Assembly: GCA_003167255.1 (NCBI GenBank)
Contig: PMTR01000044.1
Location: 1-64,000 of the forward strand
DNA: 64,000 nucleotides
Source: Bryobacterales bacterium
Lineage (GTDB): Bacteria; Acidobacteriota; Terriglobia; Bryobacterales; Bryobacteraceae
Direction: 5' to 3'
Under the pieces are notes generated by a model. It was not told where the DNA came from. It worked only from the letters and a program-made list of their open reading frames with translations, and searched no databases. This document shows positions 34,630-41,496 of this stretch, piece by piece. The position numbers were made by a program, and so were the translations under genes. The first letter of the stretch is position 1; each line of letters starts with the position of its first letter.

Positions 34630-35967
34630 TCATTCCGGCAGCGGCTGCCCCTTGGTTTCCGGCGCCCACGGCAGCGCCGCCAGCCCCACCAGAAACACCA
34701 GGCACATCGTCACGCCCGCGTACCGCATGGGTTCGGCATGCGCCGCGAATACCGTGCCGGTGAGGTAGCCAAAACTGATCGGGCCGGCGGCGGCCAGGCC
34801 GCGCCCCACGTTGTAACAGAAACTCGTGCCCGTGGAGCGCAAGCGCGTGGGGAACAACTCCGGCAGGTAAATGGCATAGCCCCCGAATAACATGAGCTGC
34901 GAGAAGCCCATCATCGGAACCATCCAGAACATGTCGGTGATCACCTTCATGTGCCAGAAGGTGTAGGCGGTCGCGAACATGGCCGCGACGAAGCTCACCG
35001 CGAAGGCCATCCGGCGGCCCGTGTAGTGCGTGAGATAGGTGAATGCGTAGACGCCAAAAAACCCACCCAGGTTCTGGAACATGGAAGTGACGCCGATCCA
35101 CGTAGTCGTCTTGCCAGCCAGCGCCGCGCCCGTCAGGCCCTGCGCGCGGAAAGAACTGTCCAATACCTGGCGGAAAAGATCGTAACTGAAATAGCCGATG
35201 CCCCACAGCCCCACCACGCCCGCCACCGAAAGCAGCAGCCCGGCGATGGCGTTGCGGCGCCACCGCGGCACAGAAAACAATTCCTTGTAGGACCCCAGCT
35301 TGACTTTTTGCGCGCGCGCTTTCAGCCACTGCTCGGGTTCTTTGAGCTTCATAAAGACCAGAATGGCCAGCGGCGCCGGTATGGCGCCGGCCAAAAAGAG
35401 ATAGCGCCATGCCCCCACGATCGCGCCGGATTGTTCCATCAACCCCAACCCGATTCCGATGAGCGCGGCCAGAATATTGCCAACCGGAGAGAACGCCTGG
35501 ATCGTGCCCAGCGCGTAGGGCCGCGCGCGCTCGGGGACCACTTCGGCGACGATCGCCACGCCCACGGCGAATTGCCCGCCCACGCCCAGACCGCACAGGA
35601 AGCGGTAGACGTCGAAATCCCAAACGCCCGTGGCCAGCGTGCTGAGCCCCGTGAAGACGGTATAAGAAAGGATGGCCAGCATCATCGTCTTGACGCGCCC
35701 CAGGCGGTCGCCCAGGATGCCGAAGAGAATCCCCCCGGTAGCCCAGCCGACCAGGAAAACCGACGTCGCGTACCCGCTCTGCTGGGCAACCGCCGCGCTG
35801 CTGGCGTGCGCTCCCAGCAGTTCCTGGATGGCCGGCCGCCGCGCCAGCCCGAAGATTTGCTGCGCCATGCTGTCAAACATCCAGCCGGTGCAGGCCACCC
35901 CCAGCACGAACCACTGGTAGCGGTTGAGGTCCCGGTACCACGCATACTTCGGTTGGGATGGCGGCAT
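34630..35967 (-). CDS. MFS transporter (metabolite:H+ symporter-like)
   Basis: A 445-aa 12-helix transporter of the major facilitator superfamily. The loop 2-3 signature is visible as GILGDRLGRVKTMML, helix 4 has GLGVGGQFAVGVAIVAEVVPERARP, and the second half has TYLTHYTGRRMAFAVS and LPELFPTRLRSTGTSFCYNVGRG. These are typical of sugar/organic-acid porters of the SV2/MHS type. ATG 35967 gives the usual short cytosolic N-terminus; the upstream frame runs through a repeat (36036-36095). It is 128 bp upstream of the M20 gene. Substrate unknown. Confidence 0.88.
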   Translation of the reverse strand: MPPSQPKYAWYRDLNRYQWFVLGVACTGWMFDSMAQQIFGLARRPAIQELLGAHASSAAVAQQSGYATSVFLVGWATGGILFGILGDRLGRVKTMMLAILSYTVFTGLSTLATGVWDFDVYRFLCGLGVGGQFAVGVAIVAEVVPERARPYALGTIQAFSPVGNILAALIGIGLGLMEQSGAIVGAWRYLFLAGAIPAPLAILVFMKLKEPEQWLKARAQKVKLGSYKELFSVPRWRRNAIAGLLLSVAGVVGLWGIGYFSYDLFRQVLDSSFRAQGLTGAALAGKTTTWIGVTSMFQNLGGFFGVYAFTYLTHYTGRRMAFAVSFVAAMFATAYTFWHMKVITDMFWMVPMMGFSQLMLFGGYAIYLPELFPTRLRSTGTSFCYNVGRGLAAAGPISFGYLTGTVFAAHAEPMRYAGVTMCLVFLVGLAALPWAPETKGQPLPE

Positions 35968-36035
35968 GAACCTGCTATTGTTTCGGAAATGCTCCGATGC
36001 CGCAACCCCAAAGAGCACGCCCGCCGCAAAACGCC

Positions 36036-36095
36036 GCAAAACGGGGACTGCTACCAATTCCCGCTTTTGGAATTGGTAGCTGTACCCGCTTTGCC
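36036..36095. repeat. 60-bp dispersed repeat with a CCAATTCC...GGAATTGG hairpin
   Basis: Second copy of the repeat at 30650-30710: gcaaaacggggactgctacc, hairpin ccaattcc/ggaattgg and a tgtacccgctttgcc end. It lies upstream of the MFS gene and of the ParD-type gene, between divergent transcripts. Confidence 0.85.
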
Positions 36096-36111
36096 CCCGA
36101 GCATCTCTTAT

Positions 36112-36124
36112 CTATTGAGAATAG
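36112..36124. promoter_or_regulatory. Palindrome ctattgagaatag before the ParD-type gene
   Basis: ctatt and aatag form inverted arms around gag. The ttgaga inside it could serve as a -35 element 55 bp before the ParD-type start, so this is a candidate autoregulatory operator. No downstream -10 stands out clearly. Confidence 0.35.
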
Positions 36125-36178
36125 TTAAGAATCGTGCTAGCCTGCATGGCAGGAGAAACCCAAACGAGGAGGCACCCA

Positions 36179-36448
36179 TTGACAACCGTCACCATCTCCC
36201 TGCCCGAATCCCTGAAGGCATTCATCGACCGCCAACTGGCCACCAAGGGCTACGGCAATGTGAGCGAGTATTTCCGCTCGCTGTTACGAGCTGCCCAGAA
36301 GGGAGAAGAAGACGCCCGGCTGGAGGCGCTGCTGCTGGAAGGCCTGGGGAGCAGAGCCGACATTCCGTTGATGCCGGAGTTCTGGAAAGACCTCAAAGCC
36401 GAAGCGCGTGACATCGCCGCGAAGCACCAGGCACGGAAGCGGCCGTGA
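36179..36448 (+). CDS. ParD/CopG-type antitoxin without an adjacent toxin
   Basis: An 89-aa protein with the ribbon-helix-helix start TTVTISLPESLKAFIDRQLA, GYGNVSEYFRSLLRAAQKGE, and a C-terminal tail (MPEFWKDLKAEARDIAAK) normally used to bind ParE. Start is TTG 36179, with gaggagg at 36166-36172. Downstream, where a ParE toxin gene would be expected, is an HTH gene instead. It may be an orphan regulator or the survivor of a broken TA operon. Confidence 0.82.
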   Translation: MTTVTISLPESLKAFIDRQLATKGYGNVSEYFRSLLRAAQKGEEDARLEALLLEGLGSRADIPLMPEFWKDLKAEARDIAAKHQARKRP

Positions 36449-36489
36449 ATCCGGTGATTCTACCGTGAATTGTTGGAAAGGAGGAAGTG

Positions 36490-36801
36490 ATGCGAGCGAC
36501 AAAAGGCAGTGAGAACGTTTTCGCCGACTGCGGATTTCCGCCCGCCGAAGCGGAAAACCTCCGCATCCGCGCTAAGATGATGATGGCTCTGACCGGCTAT
36601 ATCCAGGAGAGAAGGATCACCCAATCTCGCGCGGCCAGAATCATGGGTGTATCGCAGCCGCGAATCTCGGATCTGGTACGCGGCAAGATCGGGCTATTCA
36701 CAATCGACACACTGGTTAACATGGTGACCGCCGCCGGTCTGAAGGTGGATGTAGACATCACTGCCGGCAGGCCGAAAGCGAAGACCAAGCAGGTTGCATG
36801 A
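36490..36801 (+). CDS. XRE/HigA-type helix-turn-helix protein
   Basis: A 103-aa protein of the short HigA2-like class: AKMMMALTGYIQERRITQSR, then the recognition helix in AARIMGVSQPRISDLVRGKI and LFTIDTLVNMVTAAGLKVDV. Such proteins are antitoxins of RelE/HigB-like toxins, but no toxin gene lies beside it. The tail is basic (RPKAKTKQVA). Its stop overlaps the ATG of the large heme-motif gene by 4 bp, so translation may be coupled. Ribosome site aaaggagg lies just before the ATG. Confidence 0.82.
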   Translation: MRATKGSENVFADCGFPPAEAENLRIRAKMMMALTGYIQERRITQSRAARIMGVSQPRISDLVRGKIGLFTIDTLVNMVTAAGLKVDVDITAGRPKAKTKQVA

Positions 36802-39263
36802 CTCGCACATCCGCTGCCTGGGCAATGCTGACCCGGCGTGGTATCCGCGCGCTGGTTGTGGTGGCGCTGTCCGCCGCGGCAGGTGTGCCGCAACAGCCGG
36901 CAACCATCACCGTCGATTACCCCGCGTCCGGATCCGTCTTTCCGCCGGACTTCACGCCGCCGACCTTTCTCTGGCGGGATAGCCAACAGGGCGTTACCGA
37001 GTGGAGCATCGAGGTGACCTTCGCCGCCGGTCCGTCCCCCATTCGGCTGACATCTCGCGGCGAGCCAATGTCCGTGGGTGAAATCGACCCCCGCGCCGTC
37101 GGCCCCACCAACCAACTGCCGCAACTCACCCCCGAGCAGGCCGCCGCACATACCTGGATGCCCGGCAGCGAGGTCTGGGAAATCATCAAGAAGAATTCCG
37201 TGGCGGGCGCGGCCACCATTCGGTTCACCGGGCACCGTCCAGATGGGCAGGTCGTGTCCCGGGGGCAGGTCGTCCTCAGGACGTCCCAGGACCCGGTGGG
37301 TGCGCCGATCTTTTACCGCGACGTCCCGCTGATGCCGTCCGAAACCGAGCCCGGCGTGGTCAAGCCGCTGGCTCCACGCGCCGTGCCGCTGATTGCGTGG
37401 CGCGTGCGCAACGTCTCCGACCCCGCCAGCCGCGTGGTCATGACCGGTATCCACAGTTGCGCCAACTGCCACTCTTTTTCGCGGGACGGAAAGACCATGG
37501 GCATGGACCTGGATGGCCCGCGTAACGACAAGGGGTTGTACGCCATCGTGCCGGTCGAGCCGCGCATGACCATCCGCCAGGAGAACGTCGTCGAGTGGAG
37601 CACCTTCCGCGGAAAACTCGGCGGCGCCCTCCGCGTGGGGTTCATGTCCCAGGTCTCGCCAGACGGACGGCGGGTAGTGACTACCATCAACGACCTCGGC
37701 GAAGCACAATCCGACTACCAGCGGCGGAGGAATCCGCAAGATCTGGTCCGCAACTACTACGTGGCGAACTTCAAAGACTATCGCTTCCTTCAGGTGTTCT
37801 ATCCGACGCGCGGAATCCTCGCGTGGTACGACCCCGCTGCCGGTCACCTGCAAGCTCTGCCCGGCGCGGATGACGCTGGCTATGTACACACCGGCGCGGT
37901 CTGGAGTCCCGACGGAAAATACATCGTGTTCGGGCGCGCCGCGGCTAAGGATGCTTACCCGCCGGGCGCCGGAATCGCCGAATCCGCCAACGATGCCAAC
38001 GAGACCCAGATCCGCTACGACCTCTATCGGATCCCGTTCAACGAGGGTAGAGGCGGCCGCGCGGAGCCGATCGCCGGCGCCTCGTCGAACGGCATGAGCA
38101 ATAGCTTTCCGAAGGTCTCGCCCGACGGCCGATGGATCGTCTACGTGCAGGCCCGCAACGGACAGTTGATGCGGCCCGACAGCCAACTGTACATTGTCCC
38201 GGCGGCAGGCGGAGAGGCGCGGCGCATGAACTGCAACACTCGCCTCATGAATTCCTGGCACAGTTTTTCGCCGAACGGCCGCTGGCTGGTTTTTTCGTCG
38301 AAAAGCCGGTCTCCGTATACGCAGATGTTTTTGACCCACCTGGATGCCGACGGCAACGACAGCCCGGCGATCCTGATCGAAAACTCCACCGCTGCAAACC
38401 GGGCCGTGAACATTCCGGAATTTGTCAATATTCCGCCGGATGGTCTCATGAACATTGACGCTCCGGTTACCGATTATTACCGCGTGATCGACACGGCCAC
38501 CGACTTGGCGAAGGAGCACAAGTCCGCCGAAGCGGCGGCCGAGTGGCGGAAGGCCGTGGCAATGAATCCGAAGGAAGCCTCGAACCATTTCAACCTGGGC
38601 GCCGCGCTCTTCGATGCAGGCAGCGTAGTGGAAGCCATCGCCCAATACAACCAGGCCCTGAACCTGAGCCCCGAGTACGCGGAGGCGCACACCAATCTGG
38701 CAGCGGCCCTGGCCAGGAACGGGAGGCTGGACGACGCCATCGCCCACTTCACCAAGGCCCTGGAGTTGAATCCGGCGAACACCAATGCGCGCAGCAACCT
38801 GGGTACCGTGCTGGCGCAGGCCGGAAGGACCGGGGAGGCCATCCCTTACTTGCGCGCCGCCGCCGCGGAAAGACCCCGGGATGCCGAGGCACAGACCAAT
38901 CTCGGTCTCGCCCTGGCGCTCGCCCGGCGGTTCGATGAAGCAATTGCATGCCTGCAGGAGGTTGTGACGGCCAGTCCGGATTCCTTCGAATACCGATTCA
39001 ACCTGGGCCGGGTTCTGGCGGCCGGAGGGCATTTTGCGGAGGCCGTCCCGCACTTCGAGCAGGCAGTCCGGTTGTCTCACGCGCGGGAACCGCAGATCCT
39101 TGACATGCTGGCCTACGTATATGCCGAGACGGGCCGTTTCCAGGAGGCGGCCCAGGCGGCGCGGCAGGCGCTGGAAGTCGCCGGGCCGGGCAATACTCAG
39201 TTCGTCGATACTTTGAAATCCCGCATCTCCTACTACGAATCGCGGATTCCAAAGGCCAAGTAA
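36798..39263 (+). CDS. Exported PD40 beta-propeller/TPR protein with a CxxCH heme motif
   Basis: An 821-aa secreted or periplasmic protein: N-terminal basic/hydrophobic signal (RRGIRALVVVALSAAAGVP), an Ig-like segment to residue 200, then CANCH at residues 221-225, a single c-type heme attachment motif, followed by PD40/TolB-like propeller blades (QVSPDGRRVVTTIND, WSPDGKYIVFGRA, FPKVSPDGRWIVYVQ, FSPNGRWLVFSS) and at least six TPRs from residue 570. Proteins combining TolB blades with CANCHSFS-type motifs occur in Bacteroidota and Acidobacteriota; function is unknown. It overlaps the HTH gene by 4 bp. Confidence 0.85.
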   Translation: MTRTSAAWAMLTRRGIRALVVVALSAAAGVPQQPATITVDYPASGSVFPPDFTPPTFLWRDSQQGVTEWSIEVTFAAGPSPIRLTSRGEPMSVGEIDPRAVGPTNQLPQLTPEQAAAHTWMPGSEVWEIIKKNSVAGAATIRFTGHRPDGQVVSRGQVVLRTSQDPVGAPIFYRDVPLMPSETEPGVVKPLAPRAVPLIAWRVRNVSDPASRVVMTGIHSCANCHSFSRDGKTMGMDLDGPRNDKGLYAIVPVEPRMTIRQENVVEWSTFRGKLGGALRVGFMSQVSPDGRRVVTTINDLGEAQSDYQRRRNPQDLVRNYYVANFKDYRFLQVFYPTRGILAWYDPAAGHLQALPGADDAGYVHTGAVWSPDGKYIVFGRAAAKDAYPPGAGIAESANDANETQIRYDLYRIPFNEGRGGRAEPIAGASSNGMSNSFPKVSPDGRWIVYVQARNGQLMRPDSQLYIVPAAGGEARRMNCNTRLMNSWHSFSPNGRWLVFSSKSRSPYTQMFLTHLDADGNDSPAILIENSTAANRAVNIPEFVNIPPDGLMNIDAPVTDYYRVIDTATDLAKEHKSAEAAAEWRKAVAMNPKEASNHFNLGAALFDAGSVVEAIAQYNQALNLSPEYAEAHTNLAAALARNGRLDDAIAHFTKALELNPANTNARSNLGTVLAQAGRTGEAIPYLRAAAAERPRDAEAQTNLGLALALARRFDEAIACLQEVVTASPDSFEYRFNLGRVLAAGGHFAEAVPHFEQAVRLSHAREPQILDMLAYVYAETGRFQEAAQAARQALEVAGPGNTQFVDTLKSRISYYESRIPKAK

Positions 39264-39269
39264 CAAACG

Positions 39270-39318
39270 CTATTTGCCGGCTTCCGCGGCCGGCGCCAGG
39301 CGCTCGCCGGCTTTGAGC
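39270..39318 (-). pseudogene. Remnant copy of an efflux-adaptor gene 3' end
   Basis: Minus-strand reading gives LKAGERLAPAAEAGK then TAG, against LKAGDRVMPAAEAGK and TAG at the end of the adaptor gene at 40138. 44 of 49 bases are identical (39270-39318 against 40138-40186). No adaptor-like sequence precedes the fragment. A MazEF-type pair lies between the two copies. I read it as a duplicated 3' end or the stump of a lost paralogue. Confidence 0.65.
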
Positions 39319-39374
39319 AGCAGTCGCCGGGAATGGGGCCAAAGAGATCGTCTTCTGGTAGGATATTCGGTAGG

Positions 39375-39668
39375 ATGATCAGTCGTACCGCTCACCCCAA
39401 AAAGCAGCAGCATCGGAAGGCCAAGAAGAGCTATTCGCTGTCGCACGAGTCGGTTCAGTTTCTCGAAGCGATGCGGAGGAAGCGCCACGCCTCATCCATT
39501 TCCTCGATCCTCGAAGACATCCTGCAAGCTGCCCGGCGCCAGCAGGAAAGGGCCGCTGTTGAAAATGCGGTAGCCGGCTACTACAGCTCGCTTTCCCGCG
39601 CGGAAACGGAAGAACTGGCTGTGTGGGGTGAATTCGCGATGGGCGAGTTTCCGACCGAGGCGGCTTGA
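39375..39668 (+). CDS. MazE/CopG-like antitoxin
   Basis: A 97-aa basic protein, MISRTAHPKKQQHRKAKKSY at the start, then a helical region with a possible ribbon-helix-helix (SYSLSHESVQFLEAMRRKRH, SSISSILEDILQAARRQQE) and an acidic C-terminal tail (LSRAETEELAVWGEFAMGE) suitable for toxin binding. It directly precedes a MazF-type toxin gene with no gap, which identifies it as the antitoxin. ATG 39375 follows a weak purine-rich site. Confidence 0.8.
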   Translation: MISRTAHPKKQQHRKAKKSYSLSHESVQFLEAMRRKRHASSISSILEDILQAARRQQERAAVENAVAGYYSSLSRAETEELAVWGEFAMGEFPTEAA

Positions 39669-40037
39669 GTGGCGGCGGCACAGCGCACACCGCTTCGCGG
39701 CGAGATTTGGTTCGTGCAACTCCATGTCGACCCACCCGAAAAGGGCAGGCGCCCGGTAGTAATTGTTTCGCTCGACGCCAGGAATCGTCACGAGCGGGCC
39801 GATACAGTCTTAGTAGTTCCGTTGACAACCAGCATCCACAAGGAATCTCCTACCCACATTTTTCTGCCGGCAGGCGAAACTGGACTTCGGACCGATTCAG
39901 CGGCGAAAGCCGAGGACATCACCGTGGTTCGGAAACTGAGTTTGATTGAGCCTCGATCCCGCCTGCGCCGACTCAGTGACAGGCGAATCTGCGAGCTCGC
40001 TGCAAAGGTCGGTATGGCCATGGGGTGTGCAAGCTAA
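39669..40037 (+). CDS. MazF/PemK-type endoribonuclease toxin
   Basis: A 122-aa protein of the MazF fold. Visible are PLRGEIWFVQLHVDPPEKGR, RPVVIVSLDARNRHERADTV with the conserved RPVV(I/V)VS motif, VLVVPLTTSIHK, and AKAEDITVVRKLSLIEP near the end, the family's (K/R)xxDixT(V/I)xKxxL pattern. It should cleave single-stranded RNA. Start is GTG 39669, immediately after the antitoxin stop. The pair lies between two copies of an adaptor gene 3' end. Confidence 0.9.
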   Translation: MAAAQRTPLRGEIWFVQLHVDPPEKGRRPVVIVSLDARNRHERADTVLVVPLTTSIHKESPTHIFLPAGETGLRTDSAAKAEDITVVRKLSLIEPRSRLRRLSDRRICELAAKVGMAMGCAS

Positions 40038-40082
40038 GTACGTGGTTTCAGAAGTTCGCCGACGTATCCAAGAGGCGCTTGC

Positions 40083-40125
40083 TAACGCGCGCGGCTCCGA
40101 TGCGAGCCGCGACCGTGAGGGAGCT
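40083..40125. repeat. Hairpin repeat with gagccgcgaccgtgagggag
   Basis: cgcggctc (40090-40097) pairs with gagccgcg (40104-40111) around gatgc; the following bases to 40123 match 34565-34584 with one difference. It occupies the 100-bp gap between the MazF-type gene and the adaptor 3' end. Confidence 0.75.
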
Positions 40126-40137
40126 GCAAGGTCGACC

Positions 40138-41373
40138 CTATTTGCCGGCTTCCGCGGCGGGCATCACGCGGTCGCCGGCTTTGAGCGGAATATCCGGCGG
40201 CATCGCGACCGAATCCCCTTCCGCCAGCCCATCTGTCACTTGAATGCGTGTGACGCTCGACGCCCCGGTCTTTACCGTGCGTCGCTCCAGCGTGTCGCCC
40301 TTCAGCACAAGGACGTAGTCGCCCGTCGCGTCATGGTGCAGCGTCTCTTTGGGAATGGCAAGAGCGCGCTCGACCACCGCCGTGCGGATCAGGGCATCCA
40401 CGTTGGTTCCTGGAACCAGTTCTCGGCCGGGATTCTCGATCATGCAGATCACCTGTCCCACCTGGCGCGAGCCCAGGGTTTCGATGGTGGTCGGCATCTG
40501 CTCCACCACGCCTTGCCACTGCTTGCCTGCAAGCGCCTGCCACGTGATTGTGACGGGCTGCTGTTTGGCGACGCGCCCCAGCTCCGGCTCATCGATGTAG
40601 ACCCGCACGCGGAGGCGGTTCATGAGGCCGATGTTTGCCACCAGGTCGCCCGGGTTGAGGTAAGCGCCGGGGCGAATCGCCAGGCCGTAGACCACGCCGC
40701 CGATGGGTGCGCGGATTTCGCTTTGCGCCGCCTGCCGCTTCACCAGCTCCAGCGCGGCTTGCGCATCCTGCAGCCGCGCACGGGCGCCGGCCACATCGGG
40801 AGCCGTGGCCGGCATCGTGCGGCGCCTCTTTTCAAGCCCTGCGATCTGCACGTGCAGTTGTTCCACTTTATTCCCGGCGGCCGTCACTTCCGCGCCGGTG
40901 GCGGCGTGTTGGGCGGCCAGGCGTTCGAGTGCGGCGCGCTCCCGCTCGGCCTGCTGGAGCTCCACGTTAGCGCGTGCCAGGCCGTTATCGATTTCGGTGA
41001 GTTCGGCCGGCTTGGGGCCGCTTTCAAGCGACGCCAGGTTGGCTTGCGCCTCGGAAACTTTGGCTTCGGCGGCGTCGAGCGAGGCCTTGGCGGAAGGATC
41101 GGTAAGGGTGGCAAGCACCGCCCCTTTTTCGACGGAGCGCCCTTCCGCCACATTGACCTCGCCGGCCATGCCCTTGGTTTCGGCATGCACGGCCCGCCAC
41201 TCGAACGGTTCCACCTTTCCGTTGGTGTTGAGATTGCTAATCAGCGTTTCACTGTGGACGTGAGCGAAGCCCACGGTGGGCGGCGCATTCTTGCGCAGGA
41301 TGCCCCAGGTAATCAGCCCCGCAGCAGCCGCCAGCAGCACGAACAACAGTAACTTCCTCAAAATGATCTCCAC
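40138..41373 (-). CDS. HlyD/RND-type periplasmic adaptor (membrane fusion) protein
   Basis: A 411-aa protein with one N-terminal helix (RKLLLFVLLAAAAGLITWG), the beta-barrel/lipoyl halves (GEVNVAEGRSVEKGAVLATL and IRAPIGGVVYGLAIRPGAYL) and a long alpha hairpin rich in Ala/Glu between residues 90 and 200. Such adaptors connect an inner-membrane pump to an outer-membrane channel; no permease gene lies next to it. Start is uncertain: GTG 41373 gives a normal N-terminus. Its last 16 codons are duplicated at 39270-39318. Confidence 0.85.
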   Translation of the reverse strand: MEIILRKLLLFVLLAAAAGLITWGILRKNAPPTVGFAHVHSETLISNLNTNGKVEPFEWRAVHAETKGMAGEVNVAEGRSVEKGAVLATLTDPSAKASLDAAEAKVSEAQANLASLESGPKPAELTEIDNGLARANVELQQAERERAALERLAAQHAATGAEVTAAGNKVEQLHVQIAGLEKRRRTMPATAPDVAGARARLQDAQAALELVKRQAAQSEIRAPIGGVVYGLAIRPGAYLNPGDLVANIGLMNRLRVRVYIDEPELGRVAKQQPVTITWQALAGKQWQGVVEQMPTTIETLGSRQVGQVICMIENPGRELVPGTNVDALIRTAVVERALAIPKETLHHDATGDYVLVLKGDTLERRTVKTGASSVTRIQVTDGLAEGDSVAMPPDIPLKAGDRVMPAAEAGK

Positions 41374-41423
41374 TACTATCTTAGCTGGCAAAGCTCTGTT
41401 GGCTGGAGTTTCTCCATTCGTGG

Positions 41424-41481
41424 GGCAGGCGCTTTCGCCTGCCAACCTGTCCTTTTCTCCGCGTCTCCGCGCCTCCGCGGT
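41424..41481. repeat. Hairpin plus CTCCGCG repeats between secA-like and adaptor genes
   Basis: ggcaggcg and cgcctgcc form a perfect 8-bp hairpin at 41424-41443; at 41456-41481 the unit ctccgcg occurs three times in variants ending tccgcggtg. The gap 41374-41496 holds no gene. Confidence 0.7.
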
Positions 41482-41496
41482 GAATATGCACTTTGG

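Noticed and set aside
36597-39266. An 889-codon open frame on the minus strand opposite the heme-motif gene
   Set aside because: It is an antisense shadow of a high-GC gene: the plus strand carries clear PD40, CxxCH and TPR motifs and the minus translation shows none.
41374-41496. Rho-independent terminator at the ggcaggcg/cgcctgcc hairpin
   Set aside because: No T-run follows on the minus strand where the secA-like transcript would end; recorded as a repeat instead.
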